Assembly: GCA_002315745.1 (NCBI GenBank) | Contig: DCID01000007.1 | Span: forward strand, 1 to 64,000 | Origin: Bacteroidales bacterium UBA1735 | GTDB taxonomy: Bacteria; Bacteroidota; Bacteroidia; Bacteroidales; Paludibacteraceae | DNA length: 64,000 nucleotides | Reading direction: 5' to 3' | Shown here: piece after piece, positions 24,168 to 35,300 of the stretch | Numbering within the stretch: the first letter of the stretch is position 1 | Layout of the letters: every line of letters starts with the position of its first letter | Made by a program: the position numbers and the translations under genes | Notes under the pieces: model-generated | Told to the model about the DNA's origin: nothing | Database searches by the model: none | What the model saw: the letters and a program-made list of their open reading frames with translations, nothing else

Positions 24168-24192
24168 GTTACAGGTTGCAGGTTACAGGTTA
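24165..24192. repeat. 7-base-period array between ispF and the next gene
   Basis: TAGGTTA, CAGGTTG, CAGGTTA, CAGGTTA. It contains the ispF stop codon and the A of the following ATG (24192). The same word as in dsbD (1019-1046) and pheT (55061-55088). Confidence 0.85.
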
Positions 24193-24515
24193 TGATTCCA
24201 GAGATAGTTGCAACATTGATGGCTTTAGGTACGAATCCAAGAGTCGTTACCGAAGGACAGTACACCCGATACGAACTGCCTGATAGTTGTCGTGTCGAAG
24301 TGGTGGACTATGGTGATTCAGCCCTCGTGGTAGAGACCGTATGTGCTCCCATCTGTTCCTCACGCGCGCGTATATATAATAAGGACAACCACCTTATTAG
24401 AACCATTACCCCCACCATACAGGGTATCTTCCCCTACGCTACCCTCGACGAGCATTATGTGCTCCACTGGGTAGACAACACCGACCTCATATTAGATAAG
24501 GAGGAGAAAAAATAA
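24192..24515 (+). CDS. Small DUF3256-like protein
   Basis: 107 residues. The segment RVEVVDYGDSALVVETVCAP, then SSRARIYNKDNHLI, resembles the C-terminal part of DUF3256 proteins of Bacteroidales. The usual signal peptide and N-terminal half (about 90 residues) are missing, so this is either a short variant or a start-truncated form. The start codon lies at the end of a heptad array, so an earlier insertion may have removed the upstream part. The last codons overlap aroK by one base (TAATG). The function is unknown. Confidence 0.5.
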   Translation: MIPEIVATLMALGTNPRVVTEGQYTRYELPDSCRVEVVDYGDSALVVETVCAPICSSRARIYNKDNHLIRTITPTIQGIFPYATLDEHYVLHWVDNTDLILDKEEKK

Positions 24516-25069
24516 TGCAATTACCCATCTATCTCATCGGTTACATGGGTGCCGGAAAGACCAGTATTGGTCAACAGTTAGCGGAACTTTTAAAATGGCA
24601 TTTTGTAGACTTGGATGCCGCTTTCGAGCAGATACATGGATACACGCCCGCAGAGTATATCCGCGAATATGGTGTTGAAGCCTTCCGCCGCAAGGAGAAG
24701 TATGTCCTAGAAGATATTGCCGACGCGTCTCCGTATGAGAAAGTAATCTACGCCACAGGCGGTGGCTACCCCTGTTGGGAAGATAACATGGATTGCCTAC
24801 ACGAATTAGGTACCAGTATCTATATTCGTTGGCAGCCCAAGCATCTAGCCAAAAGGCTTTTACTGACCGACCTCAGCGAACGCCCTGTCTTGCAAGGCAA
24901 AACCGAAGCCGAACTACTCGCTTGTATTCAACCTCAATTAGAAGCACGCGAACCCTACTATCAAAAAGCAGACATCATCATTGATGCCCCATTACAGGCT
25001 TTTAGCGATCTCAACGATCAAGAACTAGCATTACACCTATGTCAATTAATCAAATCCAAGATGAAATAA
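24515..25069 (+). CDS. aroK: Shikimate kinase
   Basis: 184 residues. The P-loop is GYMGAGKTS (9-17), shikimate-binding acids are D32 and D34 (VDLDAAF), R58 is in FRRKE, and the GGG loop is at 82-84. The lid has ERPVLQGKT. It phosphorylates shikimate in the chorismate pathway. The start overlaps the preceding gene by one base. The last 31 bases are shared with sufE in another frame. Confidence 0.95.
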   Translation: MQLPIYLIGYMGAGKTSIGQQLAELLKWHFVDLDAAFEQIHGYTPAEYIREYGVEAFRRKEKYVLEDIADASPYEKVIYATGGGYPCWEDNMDCLHELGTSIYIRWQPKHLAKRLLLTDLSERPVLQGKTEAELLACIQPQLEAREPYYQKADIIIDAPLQAFSDLNDQELALHLCQLIKSKMK

Positions 25070-25464
25070 TCGACGACTTCAGCTGTTTCGACGACTGGAT
25101 GGATCGTTACTCCATGCTCATTGAGTTAGGCAACAGCCTCCCACCCTTCCCCGAAGCTGACCGTACCGATGCCAACCTCATTGATGGTTGTCAATCTAAA
25201 GTGTGGTTCACTGCCCATATAGAGAATGGACTCATCATCTATCAAGGCGATAGTGATGCCATTCTAGTAAAAGGCATCGTCGCATTACTTATTCGGGTGC
25301 TGAGCGGACATAGTCCAAAAGAAATTGTCGATGCAGATCTATACTTCATCGACAAAATCAATCTTCGTGAGCATCTTTCGCCCACCCGTAGTAACGGTTT
25401 GGTGGCTATGCTCAATCAAATGCGCTTATTCGCACTCACGTATCAAGCCGCCTCCAAAGAGTAA
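25039..25464 (+). CDS. sufE: Cysteine desulfuration protein SufE
   Basis: 141 residues. The sulfur-acceptor cysteine is C51 in LIDGCQSKVW, the same number as in E. coli SufE. The N-terminal DDFSCFDDWMDRYSMLIELG and the [10 protein letters not shown] end also match. SufE takes persulfide from SufS for Fe-S cluster assembly. It overlaps aroK by 31 bases, and its 3' end overlaps the end of the opposite ftsE gene by 39 bases. No sufS or sufBCD is visible in the window. Confidence 0.93.
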   Translation: MSINQIQDEIIDDFSCFDDWMDRYSMLIELGNSLPPFPEADRTDANLIDGCQSKVWFTAHIENGLIIYQGDSDAILVKGIVALLIRVLSGHSPKEIVDADLYFIDKINLREHLSPTRSNGLVAMLNQMRLFALTYQAASKE

Positions 25465-26094
25465 TTGGCGCCCTGGATATTGTTCTGGCCAAGTTAGATT
25501 ATGGGTAGATAGCACAATAGCCATCCCCGACTGACTGATCGAATAGAGCAGATCCATAATCTCCTTACCCGTTTCCGGATCTAAGTTTCCCGTCGGTTCA
25601 TCCGCTAGAATCAGTTCAGGACTATTGAGCAGTGCACGGGCAATAACCACACGCTGTTGCTCTCCTCCCGATAATTGATAGGGCATCTTATAAGCCTTAT
25701 CCGCCATACCCACTTGACGCAAAATGTCCACTATATGTTCCCGCATCATGCGCTTATTGCTCCACCCCGTCGCTTGCAGTACAAAGAGTAAATTCTCTTC
25801 CACCGACCGATCCGTAAGTAACTGATAGTCTTGGAATACCACACCAATACGGCGACGTAAATAAGGCAACTGACGACGACGAATCTCACGCATATCCGAA
25901 CCTAACACAAAAGCCTGCCCATCATGAATAGGCAACGCGCCATATAGTGATTTCATAAAGGTGGACTTACCCGTTCCTACTTTGCCCAATAAATACACAA
26001 ACTCACCCGACGAGACGGTCACGTTTACATCATGCAGTACAATCTGTTCTGCCTGATGAATAGCCACATCCTTATATTGTATCAATTCTGCCAT
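25426..26094 (-). CDS. ftsE: Cell division ABC protein FtsE
   Basis: 222 residues. The Walker A is [11 protein letters not shown], the Q-loop FQDYQLL, the signature LSGGEQQR and the Walker [13 protein letters not shown]. The spacing ([17 protein letters not shown]) is characteristic of FtsE, the ATPase that with FtsX drives peptidoglycan hydrolases at the septum. No ftsX is adjacent, which fits Bacteroidota where the two are often apart. It overlaps the DUF349 gene stop by one base. Convergent overlap with sufE. Confidence 0.85.
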   Translation of the reverse strand: MAELIQYKDVAIHQAEQIVLHDVNVTVSSGEFVYLLGKVGTGKSTFMKSLYGALPIHDGQAFVLGSDMREIRRRQLPYLRRRIGVVFQDYQLLTDRSVEENLLFVLQATGWSNKRMMREHIVDILRQVGMADKAYKMPYQLSGGEQQRVVIARALLNSPELILADEPTGNLDPETGKEIMDLLYSISQSGMAIVLSTHNLTWPEQYPGRQLLFGGGLIRECE

Positions 26095-27581
26095 TATTGT
26101 GCAGCATCTATTGCGTTAATTTTATCCTCCAGTTCCTGCTGTTGTTTCTTCAATGCCTCTATTTTCTGTTGCATATCAGTCACTAACTTATTGGCAGCCT
26201 TCGATTTTCCAGTAAAGAAGAGGATATTGTTCTCAGCCGTTTTGATATCTTGAGAGATGTTCTCGTACATACGCACTAATCGCGCTCTATCTCCACCAGC
26301 CATCGCGCGCTCTACACGAGCATTGCGGCTATTCGACTTAGCCTCCTTAACTGCCTCCCTTTTGCGGTTGAAGAAGGCATCGCAAGTGTCTGTAAATTTC
26401 TTCCACAACTCGTCGCTATACTTGCGTGCTACTGCCCCAGTCGTTTTCCACTCTTTCTGTAACTCAATCAAAGCTTGTGCCGTCTGTTGCCAATCCTCGC
26501 TATTCTGCAAGGCTTCAGCACGCTCAATAAGGGCTCTCTTTTTCGCTAAGTTCTCCCCTAACACATCACGTAAACCATGATAGAAAGAGGCTTTAGCCTT
26601 GAAGAAGGACTCGCATAAATGACGATATTCATCGTAGATGGCTTGATTATGTTTCTTTGGTGCAAAACCAATCGTACGCCATTGATTCTGTAATTGCTGA
26701 ATCTTATCCGCAGCTTTATCCCATTGACCGCCGGTCTTGAAAGAGGAGAAATCAATTTTCTTCAACTCTTCGATAATGGCTTGCTTTTGGGCTAAGTTCT
26801 CATTCTCCTTGGCATGTAGTCCATCGAAGTAAGCTTGATGTTTCTTATTAATCACAGACGATGCCTCTTTGAAACGATTCCATATTTCTTCGCGTAACTC
26901 ACGCGCAACGGGACCCGTTTCTGCCCACTCGTCGTGCAATTGCTGCAACGCACGACTCGCTTCCACAATGTTCGCATTATCTTTCAACTTCTCTGCCGCT
27001 TCGCATAAAAGCGTCTTTAACTCCAAGTTCTTCTTGAAATCTAAATCACGTAACTCGATATTGATCTTCACCAAATCGTAGAACTGCTCTTGATATTGCT
27101 GATATTGCTTCCATATCTCTTGTACTTTAGTAGGAGGAACAGCACCTATGGTCTTCCATTCGGCTTGCAAGTCACGCATTTTTTGCAAATTACCCATCAC
27201 ATCAGCGGTTTCCGCCTCTGCCATGGCCTTCATCTGCTCAATGATATTTTGCTTACGAAGTAAGTTCTGCGCCATCTCTTCATCCAACTTCTTACTCACC
27301 TCAGCGCGCTTTGTCTTATACTCATTCATGAGGGCTTGGAAAATACCATCCTCCTCATCCGTCTCAGGCGTCCATTCACCTAACACTTCCCCAGCTCTAG
27401 CTGCAGCTTCCTCGGCTGCCTGACGTAAGGCCGCTTGTTTTTCGTGGTAAAGACGGAAGAATCTTCCTTTAATTTCATCCACTTGATCTTTGACATCCAC
27501 AATCTTCTCTGAACCAGATTGTGCCACCTGTTCTAACAGTGATTTCAGCTCATTGATGAGCGCTTGTTTTTCGTTATCCAT
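26094..27581 (-). CDS. DUF349 repeat protein
   Basis: 495 residues, almost entirely charged helix. At least four copies of the DUF349 unit are visible, each with a pattern like LQAEWKTIG or LQKEWKTTG (~132, ~205, ~285, ~370) followed by NxxI[YW]. It ends in a long coiled coil (TDMQQKIEALKKQQQELED). Predicted cytoplasmic. DUF349 proteins are widespread in Bacteroidota and have no established role that I know of. It is first in a minus-strand pair with ftsE and has its own promoter. Confidence 0.85.
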   Translation of the reverse strand: MDNEKQALINELKSLLEQVAQSGSEKIVDVKDQVDEIKGRFFRLYHEKQAALRQAAEEAAARAGEVLGEWTPETDEEDGIFQALMNEYKTKRAEVSKKLDEEMAQNLLRKQNIIEQMKAMAEAETADVMGNLQKMRDLQAEWKTIGAVPPTKVQEIWKQYQQYQEQFYDLVKINIELRDLDFKKNLELKTLLCEAAEKLKDNANIVEASRALQQLHDEWAETGPVARELREEIWNRFKEASSVINKKHQAYFDGLHAKENENLAQKQAIIEELKKIDFSSFKTGGQWDKAADKIQQLQNQWRTIGFAPKKHNQAIYDEYRHLCESFFKAKASFYHGLRDVLGENLAKKRALIERAEALQNSEDWQQTAQALIELQKEWKTTGAVARKYSDELWKKFTDTCDAFFNRKREAVKEAKSNSRNARVERAMAGGDRARLVRMYENISQDIKTAENNILFFTGKSKAANKLVTDMQQKIEALKKQQQELEDKINAIDAAQ

Positions 27582-27625
27582 AATAAGATACGCCCTAAAA
27601 GGCGAAGTTCAATTAAAATACGCGG

Positions 27626-27657
27626 CAAAATTAGTATTTTTTTTTCAATTACGCAAA
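27626..27657 (-). promoter_or_regulatory. Promoter of the DUF349-ftsE pair
   Basis: Minus strand: TTTG (27657-27654), 20 bases, TAATTTTG (27633-27626). Confidence 0.85.
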
Positions 27658-27736
27658 TATTTTTTCAAAAAAACTGATATTTACATCTATCATTTTATTC
27701 TTTTTGGTACAAAAATGATTAAAAAAGTAACAAAAA

Positions 27737-27768
27737 GTTGTTTATTCCAAATAAAAGTAGTAATTTTG
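27737..27768 (+). promoter_or_regulatory. Promoter of the surface-protein block
   Basis: TAATTTTG (27761-27768) with a weaker GTTG 20 bases upstream (27737-27740). It rules out an ATG at 27738 as the start of the following gene and supports the one at 27795. Confidence 0.65.
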
Positions 27769-27794
27769 CGCGGTTTTTTGTCAAATTTAAGTAC

Positions 27795-30770
27795 ATGAAG
27801 ATTAGAAAGAATATACTGATCTTATTTCTCACATTTCTTGCGGGCGTGCAATGCGTGCGTGCGCAAGATGTAAATGTCCCCTATGTCATGGGCTTTGAGG
27901 AGAGCGACTCCTTGGAATTGAAGAACTGGGTACTGAACCCCGGAACGAATGCGTGGAAATGTCCCGACCAATGGTGTGTCGGTACTGCTACACACAATAG
28001 TGGTAAACAAGGATTGTATATCAGCGACGATGGTGGTTATACGGCTGAATTTGATTCGGCACAGAATGTGCAATATGCCTATCGCGATATACTGCTCCCT
28101 AAATCCTCCTACGAATTATCCTTCGACTGGCGTTGCATGGGTAGTGAAAATGCCTGTATGTATGCAGGCTTAGCCCCAAGAAGCAATGTGGAGAATTATA
28201 TGGTGGCTGACTGGCAAACAGGACGCGTGCCCAATCAGATTGCCAATTGGTGCAATACTTTCGGTGTATTGAAAGGGACGAGCCTTTGGAAAAATGCCTC
28301 CATGAAGTTCACCACTAATGGCACTACCGTATATCGTCTCTTCTTCGTATGGTCTAGCACCAACAAGGATAACAATCTTGCCATGCCGTTGGGTGGTTGT
28401 ATTGATAATGTACAGATTACTTCGGCGCGATGCCCTAAGCCGAAGAATCTCACCGCCTACGCCACCTGCGATTCCCTATGGGTAAACTGGGAAGGCACGA
28501 GTGAGTTCTACTGCCTCGAATACCGCAAACGTGGTAAAAACAAATGGACTGTGATAACAGGGATCACCAAAGAGAGCAAGATTCTCGAGGGGTTAGACGA
28601 AGGTCTATACGACATGCGTGTCCGTGGTGTATGTGGCGGCACAGAGCAAAATGACACCAGCGCCTACACCTATTTGAACTCTTTTGCTATCTTCTGCCCT
28701 GAAAAGCACTGCATCAACTATGTTAACCTATACGATAGTACAAAGGTGTTATGTACGGCAGGTACGTACAAGAACCCCGATATGAATATAGGCGTCATCG
28801 ATTATGGTTCCGACGATAAATATAGCCGTCACACTGTCAATTGGGAACCCGATATATACGACCCGCGTACGTGTAACCAACTGCCCACTATACCAGATGG
28901 AGAATTAGCTTCTGTACGTTTAGGTAACTGGAACAATGGTGCAGAAGGAGAATCGGTTTCCTTCTTCTACACCGCTGACCTAGAGAATGCCGCTATTCTA
29001 CTTATGAAATATGCCGTCGTCTTAGAAGACCCTGGTCACGGAGCAAACGATAACCCCCGTTTCATGTTAGAGATACTCAACGAAGATGGAGAACTCATTA
29101 GCCCCACATGCGGCTATGCCGATTTCTATGCGGACGTAACGCGTCAAGATAAAGGATGGCACTCGTGTGGGAAAGCCCCTGGATCAAGTAGCCCTGTCTC
29201 GTGGAAAGAGTGGACTACGATTGGCTTGAACCTCGAAGAAGCGGGTGTGGAAGATGGTGAACTACTTACCATCCGGCTCACTACCAAAGACTGCGCATGG
29301 TCGGCTCACTTTGGATATGCCTATTTTACCCTCGGTTGCGCCAGCGCTAAGTTGATTGGTACTAGTTGTGGTAACGATGCTAAACTGTCTGTGGCAGCAC
29401 CTAATGGTTTCAAATACGAGTGGTATAATAAATACGATAGTTTAGTCTCTACCGAACAAGAATTAGCAGTGGAGCCATCCGACACCACCACCTATCGTTG
29501 TCACCTTTCGTACAAGGAGAATGAAGAGTGTAGTTTTGATCTCTACTCGTCCGTTCGCCCTCGTTTTCCCATTGCCGAGTTTGATTATCGCTACGAGCCG
29601 TCTGAGTGTGAGAACAAAGTTCGTTTCATCAATCGCAGTCATATCATGACCGTCTTTGATGGCGATACCGTGCATCACTACGATGAACCTTGCGATAGTT
29701 ACGAGTGGGATTATGGTACCGGAGACATAGGTGCCGAAATCAATCCCGTCTATACCTTCCCTAAACAGGGCGGCATCTATCCTGTTGTGCTCACTTCCGC
29801 AATTTCCGAAGGACGCTGCAACGACGAAGACACAATTTGGATCACACTACCTTACCTAAACGATACACTCATTTCCCAAGACACAGCTATCTGCGAGGGT
29901 AGTTATATCGTTTTTGGTGAGAAAAAACCTCGATATATTGGTATAGAAGGCACTTTCTATGATACACTCAAGTCTGTTGCTGGTTGCGATAGTATCCGTC
30001 AAATCAATGTGGCTGTTTATCCGCAATCCAAGACAACCACGCCAGATACAACCATCTGTAAAGGACAAGTCCTGACCATTGGAGGTAAGACCTTCGCACA
30101 CAGCGAATCAGCCCCATTCCCACGTTTCTATCTCAATCAATATGGTTGCGATAGCGTAGTCGTATGTAACGTAACCGTGCTCGATAGCATCCTGCCTGTC
30201 GTCATCATGAAAGATGTGGAACTTAGCAAGCAGAACTCGGGTGAGTTTACTATTTATGGTACAGGATTTGAACGTTACACCATAACGCATAATGGGGATA
30301 TGAAGGAATATCCTGCACCGCAAGCAGGCGACACAGTCCTCAAGGGTTACAATGGCGGTGTATTTGTTTTCGAGTTCTTTAATGAACTCAATTGCAGCGA
30401 GACCATGACACAAAAGATGTCCTACCCTTGTCAGGATATGATCTTCCAACGCTGGGGAGATGTGCTCTCCGTCTATAATAGCGATCTGATTGGCGGGCAG
30501 CAGTTCAAAGCCTTCCAATGGCTCAAAGATAGTGTAGCTATTCCGAATGCGACACTATCGTACTATTACGAGGCTGGCGGGTTAGATACCACAGCCGAGT
30601 ACCTCATTCAAGTCACCACAATGGAAGATTCTACTTTCATCTCGTGTCCCTATCATCCAGAGCCCTACGAGGCCCCCAAGAGTCAGGCGCAAAAACGCAT
30701 TGAGAATAGTCGGCTCATCATCGAAGTGAATGGTGCACGCTATAACGCAGAAGGAATAAAGGAGGATTAA
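27795..30770 (+). CDS. Large secreted multidomain protein A1 (MAM-like, Fn3, Ig/PKD, GCDS repeats)
   Basis: 991 residues with signal peptide MKIRKNILILFLTFLAGVQ. In order: a MAM-like jelly roll (~25-210), Fn3 (~212-300), a ~200-residue beta domain with the landmark KYSRHTV and ASVRLGNWNNG (~310-525), an Ig-like domain (~530-600), a PKD-like domain (CDSYEWDYGTG, ~640-690), two GCDS repeats (ICEGS...GCDS and ICKGQ...GCDS, ~715-815), another Ig-like part, and the C-terminal tail RIENSRLIIEVNGARYNAEG. It is a paralogue of A2 (32389). It is presumed exported by T9SS and attached at the surface. Binding partner unknown. It is followed after two bases by an OmpA-family barrel gene. Confidence 0.75.
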   Translation: MKIRKNILILFLTFLAGVQCVRAQDVNVPYVMGFEESDSLELKNWVLNPGTNAWKCPDQWCVGTATHNSGKQGLYISDDGGYTAEFDSAQNVQYAYRDILLPKSSYELSFDWRCMGSENACMYAGLAPRSNVENYMVADWQTGRVPNQIANWCNTFGVLKGTSLWKNASMKFTTNGTTVYRLFFVWSSTNKDNNLAMPLGGCIDNVQITSARCPKPKNLTAYATCDSLWVNWEGTSEFYCLEYRKRGKNKWTVITGITKESKILEGLDEGLYDMRVRGVCGGTEQNDTSAYTYLNSFAIFCPEKHCINYVNLYDSTKVLCTAGTYKNPDMNIGVIDYGSDDKYSRHTVNWEPDIYDPRTCNQLPTIPDGELASVRLGNWNNGAEGESVSFFYTADLENAAILLMKYAVVLEDPGHGANDNPRFMLEILNEDGELISPTCGYADFYADVTRQDKGWHSCGKAPGSSSPVSWKEWTTIGLNLEEAGVEDGELLTIRLTTKDCAWSAHFGYAYFTLGCASAKLIGTSCGNDAKLSVAAPNGFKYEWYNKYDSLVSTEQELAVEPSDTTTYRCHLSYKENEECSFDLYSSVRPRFPIAEFDYRYEPSECENKVRFINRSHIMTVFDGDTVHHYDEPCDSYEWDYGTGDIGAEINPVYTFPKQGGIYPVVLTSAISEGRCNDEDTIWITLPYLNDTLISQDTAICEGSYIVFGEKKPRYIGIEGTFYDTLKSVAGCDSIRQINVAVYPQSKTTTPDTTICKGQVLTIGGKTFAHSESAPFPRFYLNQYGCDSVVVCNVTVLDSILPVVIMKDVELSKQNSGEFTIYGTGFERYTITHNGDMKEYPAPQAGDTVLKGYNGGVFVFEFFNELNCSETMTQKMSYPCQDMIFQRWGDVLSVYNSDLIGGQQFKAFQWLKDSVAIPNATLSYYYEAGGLDTTAEYLIQVTTMEDSTFISCPYHPEPYEAPKSQAQKRIENSRLIIEVNGARYNAEGIKED

Positions 30771-30772
30771 GC

Positions 30773-32389
30773 ATGAAAAAAACAATTATCATATGTACTT
30801 TAGCCCTTCTTGCTCTCAACTCACAGATATGGGCTGCACCCGCTAAAAAGAATAACAATAGCATGACCGCGGACGAGATACGTCGTTATAACATCCGTCG
30901 TTTTGATATCCACAATATCTATGTGTGGGGAGGGGTTGGTTACTCATCCCTACTCCATCCTAGTGTTTCCGCCACCGATGGACTCAACTATACGGGTACT
31001 TTCTCTGTCCAAGCCAAAGGAAACGTAGGAGGATTGATTGGTTTAGGTTACGAATATAACTATAAACATTTTCTCTTGTCCGCCGGTCTCGAACTGCGAA
31101 TTCTCAGCGGTTCCGATCAACTGAATTGGTCTAACCCCTATTCGGTGAGCGGATTGGAATATGATCAAACCAAGTATTACTACCTCACCAACTCACGCGA
31201 GAACCCGCTGCTATGCGAACTAACCTTACCTATCCTCTTCGGTGGACAGTGGGACAAGTTCTATTTCAAGGCAGGTGCTAAGATTGGTTACTCGGTCGTA
31301 GGTAACTACCAACAATCGATGGACATCCACGCCACTATCTCCGACCCCATGGCGTACGAAGAGTGGCAGATCCCTATGCCTCACTATAATGCAGGGCAAT
31401 ACACGCAGTCGCAAAGTGGAACGAATAAGTTCGGATTGGATATAGCCCTCAGTGCCGAAGTGGGTATCAACTTGGATCGTTTACTCTCTGCCAATTGGCA
31501 GCAGAACAACGAAGCCCGTCAACGTCCTAACCGTATGCGTTTAGCGATCTTCGCGGACTATGGGCTCAACAACATGTCTATTCAAGGCAACACAACCATG
31601 GTAACCGTGGACGAGAACCAACTGACCTCGCAGTCATGGATGAGCAGCGAATGGGGCACATCCAAACTCAATAGCCTCCTAGTAGGTGTTAAGTTCACGT
31701 ACTTACTGCAAATGAATAAGGTGAAGGACGAGATGAAGCAGAACGGCTACCTCGCTATCTTCACGTACGATGATCTCAGTATGGCTGCCGTGGGCGGTGC
31801 TTCGATCAAAGTGACCAACATGACCACTAAGAAAACATCCAAGCGCACCACCAACTCGCGTGGTTATGCTATCAAACGTGAACCAGAAAGTGATTATACC
31901 ATCTCTGCGCAATGTAATGGCTTCGAACCCGCAGCAGAACGCGCTTTCTACCACACACGTGACAACGATACCGTGCGTATCGGACTGCATAAGATCGTAC
32001 CTCCTCCTGCTCCCGTACCAGTCGTAGAGGAGATCATCGTGCCGGAGAAAGAGCAACCCATCATCTTGGAGAACCTCTTCTTCGCCACCAACGAGACCAC
32101 TATCCTACCACAGTCCGAAGCTAGTCTCAACCAGTTATACCAGATGCTCGCCACGCACCCCGAGGTACGTATCCGTATTACCGGTCACACGGATGATATA
32201 GGTAGTGAGGAAGATAACCAGAAACTGTCCGAAGGTCGTGCTAACAGCGTACGTCAAGCTATGATTGACCGCGGTATAGATGGTAATCGTATCGAAGCCG
32301 AAGGAAAAGGCGAATCGATGCCGATTGACACCAATGACACCGAGGAAGGTCGTCAACATAACCGCCGCGTAGAATTTATGGTATTGTAA
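30773..32389 (+). CDS. OmpA-family outer-membrane protein B1
   Basis: 538 residues. A signal peptide ends near QIWAA. Residues ~40-320 form a beta barrel (GGLIGLGYEYNYKHFLLSAG and more amphipathic strands). Residues ~330-405 are a carboxypeptidase-regulatory-like domain (GGASIKVTNMTTKKTSKRT). Residues ~425-538 are an OmpA C-terminal domain (GHTDDIGSEEDNQKLSEGRA; end NRRVEFMVL), which binds peptidoglycan. It lies two bases after A1 and overlaps A2 by one base (TAATG), so it belongs to the same operon. The barrel is related to B2 (35459), which lacks the OmpA domain. Confidence 0.85.
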   Translation: MKKTIIICTLALLALNSQIWAAPAKKNNNSMTADEIRRYNIRRFDIHNIYVWGGVGYSSLLHPSVSATDGLNYTGTFSVQAKGNVGGLIGLGYEYNYKHFLLSAGLELRILSGSDQLNWSNPYSVSGLEYDQTKYYYLTNSRENPLLCELTLPILFGGQWDKFYFKAGAKIGYSVVGNYQQSMDIHATISDPMAYEEWQIPMPHYNAGQYTQSQSGTNKFGLDIALSAEVGINLDRLLSANWQQNNEARQRPNRMRLAIFADYGLNNMSIQGNTTMVTVDENQLTSQSWMSSEWGTSKLNSLLVGVKFTYLLQMNKVKDEMKQNGYLAIFTYDDLSMAAVGGASIKVTNMTTKKTSKRTTNSRGYAIKREPESDYTISAQCNGFEPAAERAFYHTRDNDTVRIGLHKIVPPPAPVPVVEEIIVPEKEQPIILENLFFATNETTILPQSEASLNQLYQMLATHPEVRIRITGHTDDIGSEEDNQKLSEGRANSVRQAMIDRGIDGNRIEAEGKGESMPIDTNDTEEGRQHNRRVEFMVL

Positions 32390-35300
32390 TGAAGAGATTA
32401 CTCTACATATTATTGGCACTCATCCCTGTGTTGCCCGTAGCAGCACAGTCGAATATGATATACTCCTGCGACTTCGAGGACGAAACAGAACGGGCGCAGT
32501 GGATACTCAATGCGGCGGCTAACCCGCAGCAGAAAGCTAACCTCACCAATTTCTGGAACATCGGCGAGGCAGGACACTTTGCCCCAAATGGTGAGAATGG
32601 CCTATTTATTGGCACCAGCGAAAGTGCCACAGAGAGTGCATGTAGCGGTGCTAAAACGATTGAGAACGTCGCTTACCGTGTCCTCCCTAAGATGGAAGCG
32701 GGTAACTACACCATCACCTTCAACTGGATAGCTAACGGCAAAGGTGGACAAGAGGGGTTATATGCCTTACTCGTGCCCGTTAGTACAAACACCTACTCCG
32801 GTGCTACTGCCTTAACGATGGCATGGTTCAAACCTTGCGTCATTCCTATGACAGTGGATACGGTGATGCAAGGTACTTCGACTTGGTCGGTTGCTACGGC
32901 TCATTTCTCGCTCTCGCAGACCGCACAACTCAAACTCGTCTTTATGTTCTTCGCTACCCGAGGCGCTGCCGTCGATCCGGCACCGGCTGTGGATAATATT
33001 GAGATATTCACCAACGTAGGGTGCAATGCCCCCACCAATGTCTCACACACCATCACGGGCATGGATGTGAACCTCCAGTGGGATGGCAATGCCGATAGTT
33101 ATGATATCCGCACCTATAGTTATGAGACAGGCGCATGGCAAGAACAGAACGTGAAAAGTGCCATAGCTCCTAAGCAAACAGCCCTTATCTCCAATGTCGA
33201 AGAGGGTATAGGTGTTTTCTTCCTCCGTTCCCATTGTGGTGACACCCACTCCGAATGGGTCAAGTACGAGAAGTTCATCTTCCATAAAGGTGTACGTTGT
33301 ATCGACTATATGGATCTGACCAAGAACAACTGCGCCTATGGTTTAACCGCCAACCCTGCTGCTACCAAAGGTGTCATTGACTTTGGGTATGCCGACAAAT
33401 ATAGCCGTCATACACTACACTATGTACCCAACGAGATCGACCCGCGTACCGTAGGAGAAGATGGTTCTTGTCTGAAGACCAAACCCGATGATGCCCTAGC
33501 ATCCGTACGTTTGGGTAACTGGAATATAGGTGGTGAAGCCGAACAGATCACCTACCAATACAAAGTGGCAGATGACGATAACGCCATCCTTCAACTTCGC
33601 TATGCCGTGGTCATGGAAGATCCTAATCACGACGAAGCAGCGCAACCTCGTTTCACCCTCCAAATGACTCATAAGGGTAGTGCTCATATCGGTTGCGGCG
33701 AGGCGAACTTTGTCTCTGGCGGAACTCTCTCCCCCGCCGAAGGATGGCATACCATAGGCGAAGGGACTGCGAAGGTTATGTGGAAAGAGTGGACAACTGT
33801 CTCTATCAACCTACAAGACTACATTGGCGAGACTATCACCATCAAACTCACCACCTACGATTGCACCCAACAAGGTCACTATGGTTATGCCTACTTCACC
33901 CTCGGTTGCTCGGGTGGCGAGATGTCTGGACTGAATTGTGGTGAGGATAATCCTACTACGAAGTTCACGGCTCCAGAAGGTTTCAAGTACCGCTGGTATT
34001 TAAACGATCCCACACAGGTACTCAGTACCGCCGATACGTTCATCATCGACCCTATGGATACCCTCACCTACCATGTCGATGTGATTAATAAAACGAATGA
34101 GGATTGCTTCTATACCTTGTCCGCATGCGGTTGGCCACGTATCCCCGTGCCCGTAGCAGACTATAGTGCTGTGGCAGAACGCTGCAAGAACGTGGTAATG
34201 TTTAACAACAAGTCCTACATCAAACTCAAGAATCAAATAACAGGCAAATACGAGCGTTCCAACGAAAAGATCACCAGTCTCTATTGGGACTTTGGCGATG
34301 GTACCGAAGTGGTACAATGTTTGGATTCGATGGTGAAGCACCTCTATCCCGATACAGGTGGCGTCTATACCATGCGTCTGAGTGCAGGTATTAGCAACGA
34401 TGCATGCGTCGAAACCTTAGAGTTGCCTATCCGCCTACCTAACTTGCAGATTCCGCCTACTGACGAATCCGAACATGTTTGCCGCAAAGACTACCCATTT
34501 GGTTATCCTTATTACACCGATTACGGAGAAAAGATAGCGGTGTTCTTCCACGATATTGACACCATCCTCACCCTCGTATCTAAGGTATCTGGCTGCGATA
34601 GTCTCATCAACTACTCGCTCCGTTGGTCAGACACTATTCCTTTCCCCGCAGACATGACTATCTGCGAAGGGGACACTATCCTCTTCAAGGACACTCTCCT
34701 CACCACCGATGGCGTCTATTGTCGTCCCTTCACTGATCAGTACGGCTGCGACAGCATCGTCGAACTCACACTCCGCACGACCCCGCTACTAGCTATCCGC
34801 TACCGCGATAGTTTCTATGTGTGTGAGGATGATCGCGTCCTGGAGATAGAGTACGAGACCATTAGTGGCGAATTCAATGAGATGCTCATCCGTTTCGATG
34901 CCAAAGCCCAAAGCAAAGGTATGGATTCCCTCTATATATTCCACTCAGATGATGAAGTGCAGATACATATCCCCGATAGTATAGCCCCTACCCTGCTCTC
35001 CGCACACGTGGAGTTCACTCCGAACAACTGCTCCGTCTCGGACAAGGACATACTCGTAGAACTGCGCTATGCTAACTCAATATTCAAGGTCAAGAAAGGG
35101 ATGCTCGGCGTGATGAACGAGCGCTTCAATGGTGGACAATATATTTGGGATAGTTTTCAATGGTACAAGAACGATACGAAAATCAACGGCGCTACTTACT
35201 CCGTCTTTTCCGTCACAGATGAGGATATCGATAGTCGTTTCTCCGTCGAACTGGTACGTCACAACGATGCAGATAGCGCACACGTGCGTGCGTGCGAAAT

